Assembly (NCBI RefSeq): GCF_006337085.1
Contig: NZ_CP040882.1
Span: forward strand, 2,790,001 to 2,854,000
Origin: Sutterella faecalis
GTDB taxonomy: Bacteria > Pseudomonadota > Gammaproteobacteria > Burkholderiales > Burkholderiaceae_F
DNA length: 64,000 bases
Direction: 5' to 3'
The notes under the pieces were generated by a model. It saw only the letters and a program-made list of their open reading frames with translations. It ran no database searches and was not told the DNA's origin. Of the stretch, positions 34,526-42,453 are shown one piece after another. Within the stretch, counting starts at the first letter, position 1, and each line of letters starts with the position of its first letter. The position numbers were made by a program, and so were the translations under genes.

Positions 34526-36901
34526 ATGGTACAGGGTCGCTACGTTTTCCCCTTCAGCCAGCTTCGCATGACGGACGTTGATCGCGTCGGCGGCAAGAAC
34601 GCCTCGCTCGGCGAGCTGCTCAGCCAGCTTACGAGCGCCGGCATCCGCGTTCCCGACGGCTTCGCCACGACGGCTGAGGCCTTCCGCCTCTTCCTGCGCG
34701 AAGGCGGTCTTGAGGACCGTATTCATGAACGCCTCAAGACGCTCAATGTTGATGATGTGAAGGCGCTTGCCGCTGCCGGTGCGGAAATCCGCGGCTGGAT
34801 CGAAAATGCGCCTTTCCCGGCTGAGCTCGAAAAGGAAATCCGCGAATTCTACGAGTGGCTGCGCGACGGCCGCGACATTTCCGTCGCCGTGCGCTCGTCG
34901 GCCACTGCGGAAGATCTTCCGGACGCTTCTTTTGCCGGCCAGCAGGAAACCGTGCTCAATGTGAACGGCATTGATGCTGTTCTCCGTCACATGAAGGAAG
35001 TCTTCGCTTCCCTCTACAACGACCGTGCCATTTCGTACCGCGTTCACAAGGGCTTCACGCACGCTGAAGTCGCGCTTTCCGCGGGCGTTCAGCGCATGTG
35101 CCGCTCCGACAAGGGCGCTGCCGGCGTGATGTTCACGCTCGATACGGAATCGGGCTTCGACAAGGTGGTCTTCATTACCGCTTCCTACGGCCTCGGCGAG
35201 ACGGTCGTGCAGGGCGCGGTGAACCCCGACGAGTTCTACGTCTTCAAGCCCACGCTCGACGAAGGCAAGTTCCCGATCATCCGCAAGTCGCTCGGCTCGA
35301 AGCTGAGCCGCATGGAATTCGAAACCGACGCCTCGACGGGCCGCACGGTCCGTACGGTCGATGTTTCGCCTGAAGACCGCCGCAAGTTTGCGATCACCGA
35401 CGACGACGTGATCGAGCTCGCGAAGTTCGCCCGCATCATCGAGAAGCACTACGGCCGCCCGATGGACATTGAGTGGGGCAAGGACGGTACCGACGGCAAG
35501 ATCTACATCCTTCAGGCGCGTCCTGAAACGGTGAAGTCGCAGCAGAAGAGCGTTGAGGTCCAGGTCAAGTATTCGCTCGGCTCCAAGGGGCGTCTCCTTG
35601 CGCAGGGCCGCGCCATTGGTCAGAAGATCGGCCAGGGCGAAGTCCGCGTCGTTCAGAGCGCGGCTGAAATGGATCGCGTGCAGCCGGGCGACGTGCTCGT
35701 CACCGACATGACCGACCCCAACTGGGAGCCGGTGATGAAGCGTGCAAGCGCCATCGTCACGAACCGCGGCGGCCGCACCTGCCACGCCGCCATCATTGCG
35801 CGCGAACTCGGCATTCCGGCGGTTGTCGGCTGCGGCGACGCGACCGAACGCATCATGGAAGGCGACAAGGTCACGGTCTCCTGCGCTGAAGGCGATACGG
35901 GCAACATCTACGAAGGGCTTCTTCAGATCAATACCGAAGAAGTCACCCGCGGCGCGCTTCCCGACATCCCCGTCAAGATCATGATGAATGTCGGCAACCC
36001 GCAGCTCGCCTTCGACTTCCAGTCGATTCCGAACAAGGGCGTGGGCCTTGCCCGTCTTGAGTTCATCATCAACAACAACATCGGCATCCATCCGAAGGTC
36101 GTGCTCGAGTACCCGAACGTTCCGGGCGAACTCCGCGACGCCGTCGAGCGCCTCTCCGCGGGCTATCCTTCCGCCAAGGCGTTCTACGAGCGCAAGATTG
36201 CCGAAGGCGTTGCGACCATTGCCGCCGCCTTCTATCCGAAGAAGGTCATCGTTCGTCTCTCCGACTTCAAGAGCAACGAGTACAGAAAGCTGATCGGCGG
36301 CGTCAATTACGAACCCGTGGAAGAAAATCCGATGCTCGGCTTCCGCGGCGCCTCGCGCTACATCGCCAATCAGTTTGCCGAATGCTTCGCGATGGAATGC
36401 CGCGCGATGAAGTTCGTGCGCGATGAGATGGGTCTGACGAACGTCGAGCTCATGATTCCTTTCGTGCGTACGGTTGATGAAGCCCGCCGCGTGACGGAAA
36501 TCATGGAAAGCCACGGCCTCAAGCGCGGCGTGAACGGCCTTCGCCTCAACATGATGTGCGAAATCCCGAGCAACGCGCTCCTGGCCGACCAGTTCCTCGA
36601 ATACTTCGACGGCTTCTCGATCGGTTCGAACGACATGACGCAGCTCGCGCTCGGCCTCGACCGCGACTCCGGCCTTGTTGCCGCCACGTTTGATGAACGC
36701 AACGATGCCGTGAAGGCGCTGCTCTCGATGGCAATCCGCGCCTGCCGCGCCAAGGGCAAGTACGTCGGCATCTGCGGTCAGGGACCGTCCGACCACGCCG
36801 ATCTCGCCAAGTGGCTGATGGATGAGGGCATTGAGTCCATTTCGCTCAATCCCGACACGGTCGTCGATACCTGGCGCCGTCTCGCCTCCGGCCGCTGCTG
36901 A
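34526..36901 (+). CDS. ppsA: Phosphoenolpyruvate synthase PpsA
   Basis: A 791-residue enzyme that converts pyruvate and ATP to PEP, AMP and phosphate, the entry to gluconeogenesis; E. coli PpsA has 792. The N-terminal ATP-grasp part contains GGKNASLGELLSQL and AVRSSATAEDLPDASFAGQQET. The central swivelling domain has TNRGGRTCHAAIIARELGIPAVVGCG with the catalytic His. The C-terminal TIM barrel has SIGSNDMTQLALGLDRDS and GICGQGPSDH. ATG 34526 follows AGAGGA; the open frame upstream is noncoding. It is regulated by the divergent ppsR product. Confidence 0.95.
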   Translation: MVQGRYVFPFSQLRMTDVDRVGGKNASLGELLSQLTSAGIRVPDGFATTAEAFRLFLREGGLEDRIHERLKTLNVDDVKALAAAGAEIRGWIENAPFPAELEKEIREFYEWLRDGRDISVAVRSSATAEDLPDASFAGQQETVLNVNGIDAVLRHMKEVFASLYNDRAISYRVHKGFTHAEVALSAGVQRMCRSDKGAAGVMFTLDTESGFDKVVFITASYGLGETVVQGAVNPDEFYVFKPTLDEGKFPIIRKSLGSKLSRMEFETDASTGRTVRTVDVSPEDRRKFAITDDDVIELAKFARIIEKHYGRPMDIEWGKDGTDGKIYILQARPETVKSQQKSVEVQVKYSLGSKGRLLAQGRAIGQKIGQGEVRVVQSAAEMDRVQPGDVLVTDMTDPNWEPVMKRASAIVTNRGGRTCHAAIIARELGIPAVVGCGDATERIMEGDKVTVSCAEGDTGNIYEGLLQINTEEVTRGALPDIPVKIMMNVGNPQLAFDFQSIPNKGVGLARLEFIINNNIGIHPKVVLEYPNVPGELRDAVERLSAGYPSAKAFYERKIAEGVATIAAAFYPKKVIVRLSDFKSNEYRKLIGGVNYEPVEENPMLGFRGASRYIANQFAECFAMECRAMKFVRDEMGLTNVELMIPFVRTVDEARRVTEIMESHGLKRGVNGLRLNMMCEIPSNALLADQFLEYFDGFSIGSNDMTQLALGLDRDSGLVAATFDERNDAVKALLSMAIRACRAKGKYVGICGQGPSDHADLAKWLMDEGIESISLNPDTVVDTWRRLASGRC

Positions 36902-36955
36902 TGAAGCTTGAGGGGCTGCTTTTCTGAAGAGCTGCCCCAACGCTTCGGCACTCAA

Positions 36956-36994
36956 AAAACCTCTTCGGGCTCAGTGTCCGGAGAGGTTTTTTTT
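36956..36994 (+). terminator. ppsA terminator
   Basis: AAAACCTCTTCGG pairs with CCGGAGAGGTTTT (one G-U pair) around a 9-nt loop, followed by a T run. It lies 55 bp after the stop. Confidence 0.8.
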
Positions 36995-37165
36995 ATGCGC
37001 TTCGCATCACCACGAAGTTTGTGAAATTTGCTTGCAACTTGGGCCGGTGCTGCTGAGAAGTCTCTCTCCGGGTGCTGCCCGGGCACGTGATAGACTGAAT
37101 CGCATAATGAGATCCTCGGGAAAACTTTTTTCTTTTCTCCCCGAAGCGGAATCAAGGAGTCCTCA

Positions 37166-37606
37166 GTGATATCAATTTCTCCAACGATTGCCTGGTTCAT
37201 CGCGGCAGCGCTGGTGCTCGCCATAGAGCTCTTCCTCACAACGGCATATCTGCTGGCTGTGAGCCTGGGTCTTGCTGCAGGGGCAATAGCTGCCTGGGCG
37301 GGACTTGATTTTTCCGGACAGATTCTGGCTTGCGCCGCAGCTGTTGCGCTCGGCTGCGTGGCCGTCCTTATTTACAAAAAGAAAGTCTCCGGCAGAAAGG
37401 ATGATTCCATGCGGCTGCAGAATCTCGATGAAGGGCGGCTCGTGCGCGTCGCTTCCGTCGGCTCCGACGGTCTTGCAGTCGTTACCTACCGGGGAGCCAC
37501 GTGGATCGCGCGTCCCGGTTCAGCTTCGAACCTTACGCCCGGCGTCTGGACGATTGAGAGCGTTGACGGCACGCAGCTCGTTCTCGGAGAACGACGCGGC
37601 GGCTGA
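37166..37606 (+). CDS. NfeD-like membrane protein
   Basis: A 146-residue protein with two or three hydrophobic helices (residues 7-30, 32-45, 50-70) and a C-terminal small beta (OB-fold) domain (LVRVASVGSDGLAVVTYRGATWIARPG), the NfeD layout. NfeD proteins partner SPFH proteins in membrane microdomains; the next gene is one. The GTG at 37166 has AAGGAG 6 bases upstream and is the start. It is co-transcribed with the SPFH gene 70 bp downstream. Confidence 0.8.
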   Translation: MISISPTIAWFIAAALVLAIELFLTTAYLLAVSLGLAAGAIAAWAGLDFSGQILACAAAVALGCVAVLIYKKKVSGRKDDSMRLQNLDEGRLVRVASVGSDGLAVVTYRGATWIARPGSASNLTPGVWTIESVDGTQLVLGERRGG

Positions 37607-37676
37607 CTGACTTTCGACGCGGCTCTTAGCCGAGAAACCTCTCCTTTTCAAATTTTTCTTTACTTCCTGCGCCATC

Positions 37677-38642
37677 ATGCTGATTGACTTTCCTGTGAGC
37701 GGCTTCTTCATCTTCACGCTTGTTCTCGTCCTGCTTGCCATTCTCTTCGCAAGTCAGGGCATTAAGGTCGTGCCTCAGCAGACCGCATGGGTGGTTGAGC
37801 GTCTCGGCAAATTCCATGCAGTGCTCTCGCCCGGCCTGAATTTCATCATCCCGTTCGTCGATCGGGTTGCCTATCGTCATTCCCTGAAGGAAATTCCGCT
37901 CGATACGCCGAGTCAGGTCTGCATTACGCGCGACAACACCCAGCTCACGGTCGACGGCGTGCTCTTCTTTCAGGTGACCGATCCCCAGAGGGCAAGCTAC
38001 GGCACCTCCAACTACATCATCGCCATTACGCAGCTCGCGCAGACGACGCTCAGAAGCGTGATCGGCAAGATGGAGCTCGACAAGACTTTTGAAGAGCGCG
38101 ATCTCATCAATAAGTCCGTTGTGTCCTCGATCGATGAAGCTGCGCTCAACTGGGGCGTCAAGGTGCTTCGATATGAAATCAAGGATTTGACGCCGCCCGC
38201 AGTGATCCTTCAGGCCATGCAGCAGCAGATTACGGCTGAGCGCGAAAAGCGCGCCGTGGTCGCGGCTTCGGAAGGCCGCAAGCTCGAGCAGATCAATCTG
38301 GCTACGGGCGCGAGAGAGGCGGCGATTGCTCAGTCCGAGGGCGAAAAGCAGGCGGAGATCAACAAGGCCGAAGGTCAGGCAGCCGCAACGATTGCGCTCG
38401 CCAACGCCACTGCAGAGGCGCTTGAGCGCATCGCTGCAGCAACGCAGAAGGAAGGCGGCCTCACGGCGGTCAACCTTCAGGTGGCTGAAAAGTATGTCGC
38501 GGCGTTCAGCGAGCTTGCGCGCACGAACAACACGCTGATTGTTCCGGGGAACATGTCCGACATGAGCACGCTGATTGCGTCCGCAATGAAGATTGTCGAC
38601 ACTTCCCGGGGTGCTCAGGCGTCTCTGCCGAAATCAAAGTAA
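37677..38642 (+). CDS. qmcA: SPFH/Band 7 (stomatin-like, QmcA-type) membrane protein
   Basis: A 321-residue protein. One N-terminal membrane anchor (residues 8-26) is followed by the Band 7 domain (VVPQQTAWVVERLGKFHAVLSPG, LTVDGVLFFQVTDP, TTLRSVIGKMELDKTFEERD) and an Ala/Glu-rich coiled coil (AEREKRAVVAASEGRK and EGEKQAEINKAEGQAAATIALANA, read in parts). These proteins oligomerise as scaffolds and modulate membrane proteases such as FtsH. Paired with the NfeD gene in front. Confidence 0.85.
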   Translation: MLIDFPVSGFFIFTLVLVLLAILFASQGIKVVPQQTAWVVERLGKFHAVLSPGLNFIIPFVDRVAYRHSLKEIPLDTPSQVCITRDNTQLTVDGVLFFQVTDPQRASYGTSNYIIAITQLAQTTLRSVIGKMELDKTFEERDLINKSVVSSIDEAALNWGVKVLRYEIKDLTPPAVILQAMQQQITAEREKRAVVAASEGRKLEQINLATGAREAAIAQSEGEKQAEINKAEGQAAATIALANATAEALERIAAATQKEGGLTAVNLQVAEKYVAAFSELARTNNTLIVPGNMSDMSTLIASAMKIVDTSRGAQASLPKSK

Positions 38643-38662
38643 CCGGACGAGCCGCCAAAAAA

Positions 38663-38702
38663 ACCGCCGATTTCTGCAATGCAGGAACCGGCGGTATTTT
38701 TT
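38663..38702 (+). terminator. Terminator of the nfeD-SPFH operon
   Basis: ACCGCCG (38663-38669) and CGGCGGT (38689-38695) form the stem, an inner stem TTCTGCA/TGCAGGAA extends it, and TTTTTT follows. Confidence 0.75.
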
Positions 38703-38855
38703 AGGGTTCACTCGACTTCAGGCGCGTCCGGACATTCGACAGCGGGTCCGGATGCCTGAAGGCGTGAATCAGAAGCGGAAGTCTCTGTGTGCTGTGTCGC
38801 AGGGCATTTTAGGGTAGTCAGTTGTTTTGTCCCACAGACTGTCCCACGGCGAGCA
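38703..38855. other. Prophage/chromosome border region, candidate attL
   Basis: About 150 bp between the last chromosomal terminator and the first phage gene holds no gene. It contains two direct copies of TGTCCCAC (38828-38835 and 38840-38847), 12 bp apart, which could be integrase arm sites. The exact attachment core cannot be set without the right end. No tRNA gene overlaps it. Confidence 0.35.
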
Positions 38856-39182
38856 TTATTCAGCGGGAAAGGCGTCCGAAACACCCCCGCCGAGGCGGGG
38901 AAGACTCTTTTGAGAGATGCTCTTCTTGCTCACGTAGTTCAGGTGACGGAGGGCGTCAAGGACGGCCTTTTCACCTTTCAGCGTGAACCACTTGCGGATC
39001 ATGCCGACAGTCCAACGGCCTGCGCCATTGCGTCCGCCGTAGTCCATTGACGGCGGAATGAATCCAGAGTCGACCGCATTACGCAGACTGGTTTCGGATT
39101 CATAGCCGAGGCTTTCCATGAGGCTCTTCTTGTCGAGTATAGAGTAGTCCGGCACGGTCGTGTCAAAGATGTCGATCTTCAT
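38856..39182 (-). CDS. Small Xis/AlpA-like winged-helix protein
   Basis: A 108-residue protein at the distal end of the leftward operon. The middle part (LDKKSLMESLGYESETSLRN, then GGRNGAGRWTVGMIRKWF) resembles the MerR-type winged helix of excisionases and AlpA-like phage regulators. The position next to the phage border fits an excisionase. The tail is rich in Ser and Lys. No integrase accompanies it, which is unusual for Xis, so the function is tentative. Confidence 0.45.
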   Translation of the reverse strand: MKIDIFDTTVPDYSILDKKSLMESLGYESETSLRNAVDSGFIPPSMDYGGRNGAGRWTVGMIRKWFTLKGEKAVLDALRHLNYVSKKSISQKSLPRLGGGVSDAFPAE

Positions 39183-39236
39183 TTTGCTTCCTCAGGTTGT
39201 TCCTTGAATTTTCCAATCTCTTGATTTCTCGGTTTC

Positions 39237-40634
39237 TTACTGACGGGCATTACTTTTTCCCTTTACGCTTTCCAAAAGCGCCGCCTGAACGGTGCTTTTC
39301 TTCTGTCGCCGGAGAATGACAGCCTCATCGGCGGTGTCTCTGGCGACGATGTAGTGAATGAAAACCGGGCGTGGATGCCCGGCCTGCGCCTGTCTTGTAG
39401 GGCCTATGCGCTCACAGATCTGCTGAAACTGTTCGAGGTTCCACCACTGCGAGAAAAAGACCAGGATGTTTCCGCCGTCCTGCAGGTTGAGCCCGTGCCC
39501 GGCGGAGGCCGGATGCGCGAAGAGGATCGGAATCCGCCCGGCGTTCCAGTCACGAATGGTCTGCGGGTCCTTGTCGAGGTGCCGTCCCTGCGGGAAGCGC
39601 TTGAGAAGCCGTTCAAGATCGCTCTTGAAATGGTATGCGACGAGTACAGGCATGCCGGCAGCTTCCTCGACGACCTCTTCAAGCGCACGGAGCTTTTGAT
39701 CGTGGACTTCTTCCCAGGTGCCTTCCTCATCGGTGTAGACCGCGCCGGATGCGCACTGGAGACACTTCACCGAGAGAGCAGCGGCTGAAAAGACCGTGAG
39801 CTCCTTTCCGGAAGAGAGTTCCGCGACCATATGCCTTTGAAGCCCGTCATAGACTTTGCGGGCCGCCGGCGGCAGATCGACGTAGATCGTGTTTTCGATC
39901 GGCTTCTCGATATCGAAGAAGTCCCCCGCGTCGAGGCTGACCGTCACGTCGGCAACGGCGCGCTCGATCTCTCCTCGCGCTTTGGGCGTCGGCTCCCACT
40001 GGACGGCGTGCGGATCCGCTCCTACTCTGCGCTCCGTGAAGTACGCGGAGTGGAATGCCGAGAAGGAGCGGCCAAGGCGCACACCTCGATCAACGAAGTA
40101 GTACTGGCCCCAGAGGTCTTCGAGGCCGTTGGGGGCCGGGGTACCGGTCAAGCCTACGAAGCGCTTCACTTTTGTGAAAGCAACGTGAGCGAGACACTTC
40201 GCCCGCATGCCGCCGCCTCCTCCTAGCCTGAAGCTCTTGAGCTTCGTCGACTCGTCGGCAATCACGGTCTTGAAGGGCCAATCAGCCCCGAGCTCCTTTT
40301 CAAGCCAGGGGAGATTCTCGTAGTTCATCGCGTATGCGTCAGCGGGCATCTTGAGCGCGATGCGCCTTTCCTTTGCGCTTCCGACCACCGGCTGAACCTT
40401 GACCTCGAGATTCGACCATTTGTGGCACTCGTCCGGCCACGTCGTCTGCGCGACTCGGAGCGGAGCCAGAATGAGCGCCGGGAAAGCATCCTCGCCCAGG
40501 CGCTTCAGAAGATCGAGGGCGAAGAGCGCGGAGGCGGTCTTTCCCATGCCCATTCCGGCCCACACCATGGCGCGCGGGGTGCCTATGATGTGCCGGATGA
40601 TCATGTCCTGATACGGCCTTGGGGTGAACTTCAC
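39237..40634 (-). CDS. Phage SNF2-family DEAD/H helicase
   Basis: A 465-residue SF2 ATPase. Motifs: Walker A GMGMGKT near residue 28, ADEST (motif II), LTGTPAPNGLEDLWGQYYFVD (motif III and after) and CERIGPTRQAQAG (motif VI). This type is common in phage early operons next to a VRR nuclease and probably acts in replication or recombination. The GTG start at 40634 overlaps the nuclease stop as GTGA and follows GGGAGGGG. A longer frame on the same strand only overlaps that gene and is not used. Confidence 0.85.
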   Translation of the reverse strand: MKFTPRPYQDMIIRHIIGTPRAMVWAGMGMGKTASALFALDLLKRLGEDAFPALILAPLRVAQTTWPDECHKWSNLEVKVQPVVGSAKERRIALKMPADAYAMNYENLPWLEKELGADWPFKTVIADESTKLKSFRLGGGGGMRAKCLAHVAFTKVKRFVGLTGTPAPNGLEDLWGQYYFVDRGVRLGRSFSAFHSAYFTERRVGADPHAVQWEPTPKARGEIERAVADVTVSLDAGDFFDIEKPIENTIYVDLPPAARKVYDGLQRHMVAELSSGKELTVFSAAALSVKCLQCASGAVYTDEEGTWEEVHDQKLRALEEVVEEAAGMPVLVAYHFKSDLERLLKRFPQGRHLDKDPQTIRDWNAGRIPILFAHPASAGHGLNLQDGGNILVFFSQWWNLEQFQQICERIGPTRQAQAGHPRPVFIHYIVARDTADEAVILRRQKKSTVQAALLESVKGKSNARQ

Positions 40635-40939
40635 GGCGCGCCCCTCCCGGAGAACGGCGACGCTCCTTCGGCGAGCAGCATCCGGTCGATGGCGCGCTCG
40701 GAGTCCACGACGTATACAGCAAAGCCGCCGTCGGTCCGGAGCGTCTGATGCTCGATGAGCTGGATAGGCGAGGGCTTGCATCCCGGCGCCTTGACCTCGG
40801 CAAAGAAGCTGTGGCCGCGGAGCATGATGAGCTGATCCGGGGCGCCCCTGTGGGCTGTGAACGTCACCTTTCTGGAAATCCCTCCGGCGCGCTTCACGGC
40901 CCTGCGGAGGTATTGAATCATGCGTCCTTCCGGCGTCAT
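40631..40939 (-). CDS. VRR-NUC domain nuclease
   Basis: 102 residues forming a minimal PD-(D/E)xK nuclease of the VRR-NUC family: TPEGRMIQYLRR with the first acidic residue, HRGAPDQLIML, then FFAEVKAPGCKPSPIQ with the catalytic E-x-K. Phage members resolve or cut branched DNA. It overlaps the helicase start by 4 bp and abuts the MazG-like gene, so all three should be translated together. Confidence 0.8.
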   Translation of the reverse strand: MTPEGRMIQYLRRAVKRAGGISRKVTFTAHRGAPDQLIMLRGHSFFAEVKAPGCKPSPIQLIEHQTLRTDGGFAVYVVDSERAIDRMLLAEGASPFSGRGAP

Positions 40940-41295
40940 CAGTCAATCTCCTTAGCCGCATCGCGTCCGGCGCCGCCGGCCGGAACTTTGATGTCATAGC
41001 GCTTGAGCGTCCGGTTGACCTTATGAGCGACCTGGACGGTCACGAGACGCTGCAGGTCCGGCACGACGTGAAGGAGCTGCTCGAGCATGATCAGGGTATC
41101 GGCGAGCTCTCCGGCGAGCTCCACCTTGCGCGTCGGGAGATCGCCTTCGAAGTCGACGGCGGCGCGGGTGTAGTGGATGATGGCCGTCGTCGCTTCCGAG
41201 AACTCCTCGCCTGCTCTCCGGAGCACGTGCGAGGTGCCGAAGTGGTCGGCGATGCACCTGATCTGGTCGCACTTAGTTTTCGTGATTGCAATCAT
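40939..41295 (-). CDS. MazG-like nucleotide pyrophosphohydrolase
   Basis: A 118-residue all-helical protein with the metal-binding pattern EEFSEA and ELAGELADTLIMLEQL, as in MazG-type NTP pyrophosphohydrolases. Phage homologues are thought to clean up non-canonical nucleotides or lower (p)ppGpp-type signals. It is part of the early operon and overlaps the DUF3310 gene by 4 bp. Confidence 0.65.
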   Translation of the reverse strand: MIAITKTKCDQIRCIADHFGTSHVLRRAGEEFSEATTAIIHYTRAAVDFEGDLPTRKVELAGELADTLIMLEQLLHVVPDLQRLVTVQVAHKVNRTLKRYDIKVPAGGAGRDAAKEID

Positions 41296-41675
41296 GATGC
41301 GTCTCCTTCAATGTCGTCGATGCGTGCTGAGATCTGCTCGATGACCGTCTGGAAGCCGAAATTGATGAGCGTCGCGAGAAGTGGCACCTGGGAGCAGAGG
41401 AGCAGAATTGCGCCGCGGACTCGCATCCCTTCCGGCGTGTCGGCGAGCGGCAGACGGTCGGCAATCCGAAGCGTCTTCGATGCCAATGCCCGCTCGAGGT
41501 ACCAGCGGGCCTTCTTGAGGTCCGTGACCTCCGAAGAGCCGGCCTTCTTGCCGGCGCGGCACATGTACTTGATCGCATTCCCGGTGCAGAAGTCATAGGC
41601 TTCGCAGACGTCGATCGGTTCGATCGAGACGCGGCAGGCCTCGTAATGAGGCGGATGGTCGATGATGTTGCTCAT
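41292..41675 (-). CDS. DUF3310 phage protein (T7 gp1.7-like)
   Basis: 127 residues. The N-terminal signature HPPHYEACRVSIEPIDVCEA, then GNAIKYMCRAGKK and DLKKARWYLERAL, is the DUF3310 domain. The T7 member gp1.7 acts as a dGMP/dTMP kinase. A hydrophobic C-terminal half is unusual for the domain. The start at 41675 overlaps the upstream stop as ATGA. Confidence 0.75.
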   Translation of the reverse strand: MSNIIDHPPHYEACRVSIEPIDVCEAYDFCTGNAIKYMCRAGKKAGSSEVTDLKKARWYLERALASKTLRIADRLPLADTPEGMRVRGAILLLCSQVPLLATLINFGFQTVIEQISARIDDIEGDAS

Positions 41676-41923
41676 GGCAGCTGCCTCCATTCGTCAACGG
41701 ACTTGATAAAGCCCTCGAGCTTCCTGAAGCTCTCAAGCGGTATGGTCATGTCGAGCGCCAGCGGATCGCGGGCGCATTGAAGCCGAAGCAGAATCTCCGG
41801 CTTCTTTCCCTTTACAGCAACAGGGACGGCCGAAACGCGCAGGCTGTCGCTAAAACCGGGGATAACGATTACCGGCGGGATGGGGCGCTGCTTGCGCGGC
41901 TCGGTGACGATCGGAACGGTCAT
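41672..41923 (-). CDS. Phage early protein, unknown
   Basis: 83 residues, no recognisable domain. It is mostly beta-type sequence (PPVIVIPGFSDSLRVSAVPVAVKG). It shares its start position with the Rha stop and its stop with the DUF3310 start, so it belongs to the translationally coupled operon. Confidence 0.6.
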   Translation of the reverse strand: MTVPIVTEPRKQRPIPPVIVIPGFSDSLRVSAVPVAVKGKKPEILLRLQCARDPLALDMTIPLESFRKLEGFIKSVDEWRQLP

Positions 41924-42450
41924 CAGGCGGCTCCCCCGCAGTCGAACTTAATCGAAAGCTGGATCTGGTCTTCCATGATCCTGAGCTGTGCTTCAGTGGG
42001 CTGCTTCACGCGGCTCCACTGCGAGAGCGTCTTCCCGGCTTGGCTTGCGATAGCTTTACCCTGCTCATAGATGGCATAGGCCTTTAGATAATCCTTCATA
42101 CCGGTGAGACGGCTCACGAGGTTCTTCGATAGCTCATCTTCCATGCGTGTGAACTCGTCATAGAAAGCACATTTGAACTCAAGCGCCTTCGGGCCAGTGA
42201 AGCCCATGGCGAGAAGGCAGAAGCCTTTGCGATCCATGTAGTAAACCGGGGTTTTGCGCTCTACATTGCCTATGTGCTTGATTTCAAAGGTGACTCCAAA
42301 ATTGGATTCACGCAGCTCCGGCTTTTTATTTAGTAGCTCTTCGATGTCACGCAGTACATGAAAGTGATTTTTCCCGAAGTACTCCGCAACGGTTCGGCTG
42401 GAAACGACGGGGCGACCGTCAACGATGGTGAGTGCAGTATGAATATTCAT
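41923..42450 (-). CDS. Rha-family phage regulatory protein
   Basis: A 175-residue protein with the pRha N-terminal domain: VVSSRTVAEYFGKNHFHVLRDIE, then SNFGVTFE and the YYMDRKGFCLLAMGFTGPKALEFK segment. Rha proteins are phage regulators whose expression can prevent growth in IHF-deficient hosts. The C-terminal part (YEQGKAIASQAGKTLSQWSRVK) resembles the extra helical domain of Rha/ANT proteins. It lies 3 bp after the polymerase gene. Confidence 0.8.
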   Translation of the reverse strand: MNIHTALTIVDGRPVVSSRTVAEYFGKNHFHVLRDIEELLNKKPELRESNFGVTFEIKHIGNVERKTPVYYMDRKGFCLLAMGFTGPKALEFKCAFYDEFTRMEDELSKNLVSRLTGMKDYLKAYAIYEQGKAIASQAGKTLSQWSRVKQPTEAQLRIMEDQIQLSIKFDCGGAA

Positions 42451-42453
42451 AGC

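Noticed and set aside
34454..36955. 833-codon minus-strand ORF opposite ppsA
   Set aside because: Mirror frame of a highly biased gene; no start site and no family.
38705..38790. tRNA-like stretch at the phage border
   Set aside because: No cloverleaf with conserved T-loop could be built.
40635..40997. N-terminal extension of the SNF2 helicase to 40997
   Set aside because: It would read through the VRR nuclease and has no similarity; the GTG at 40634 has a ribosome-binding site and GTGA overlap.
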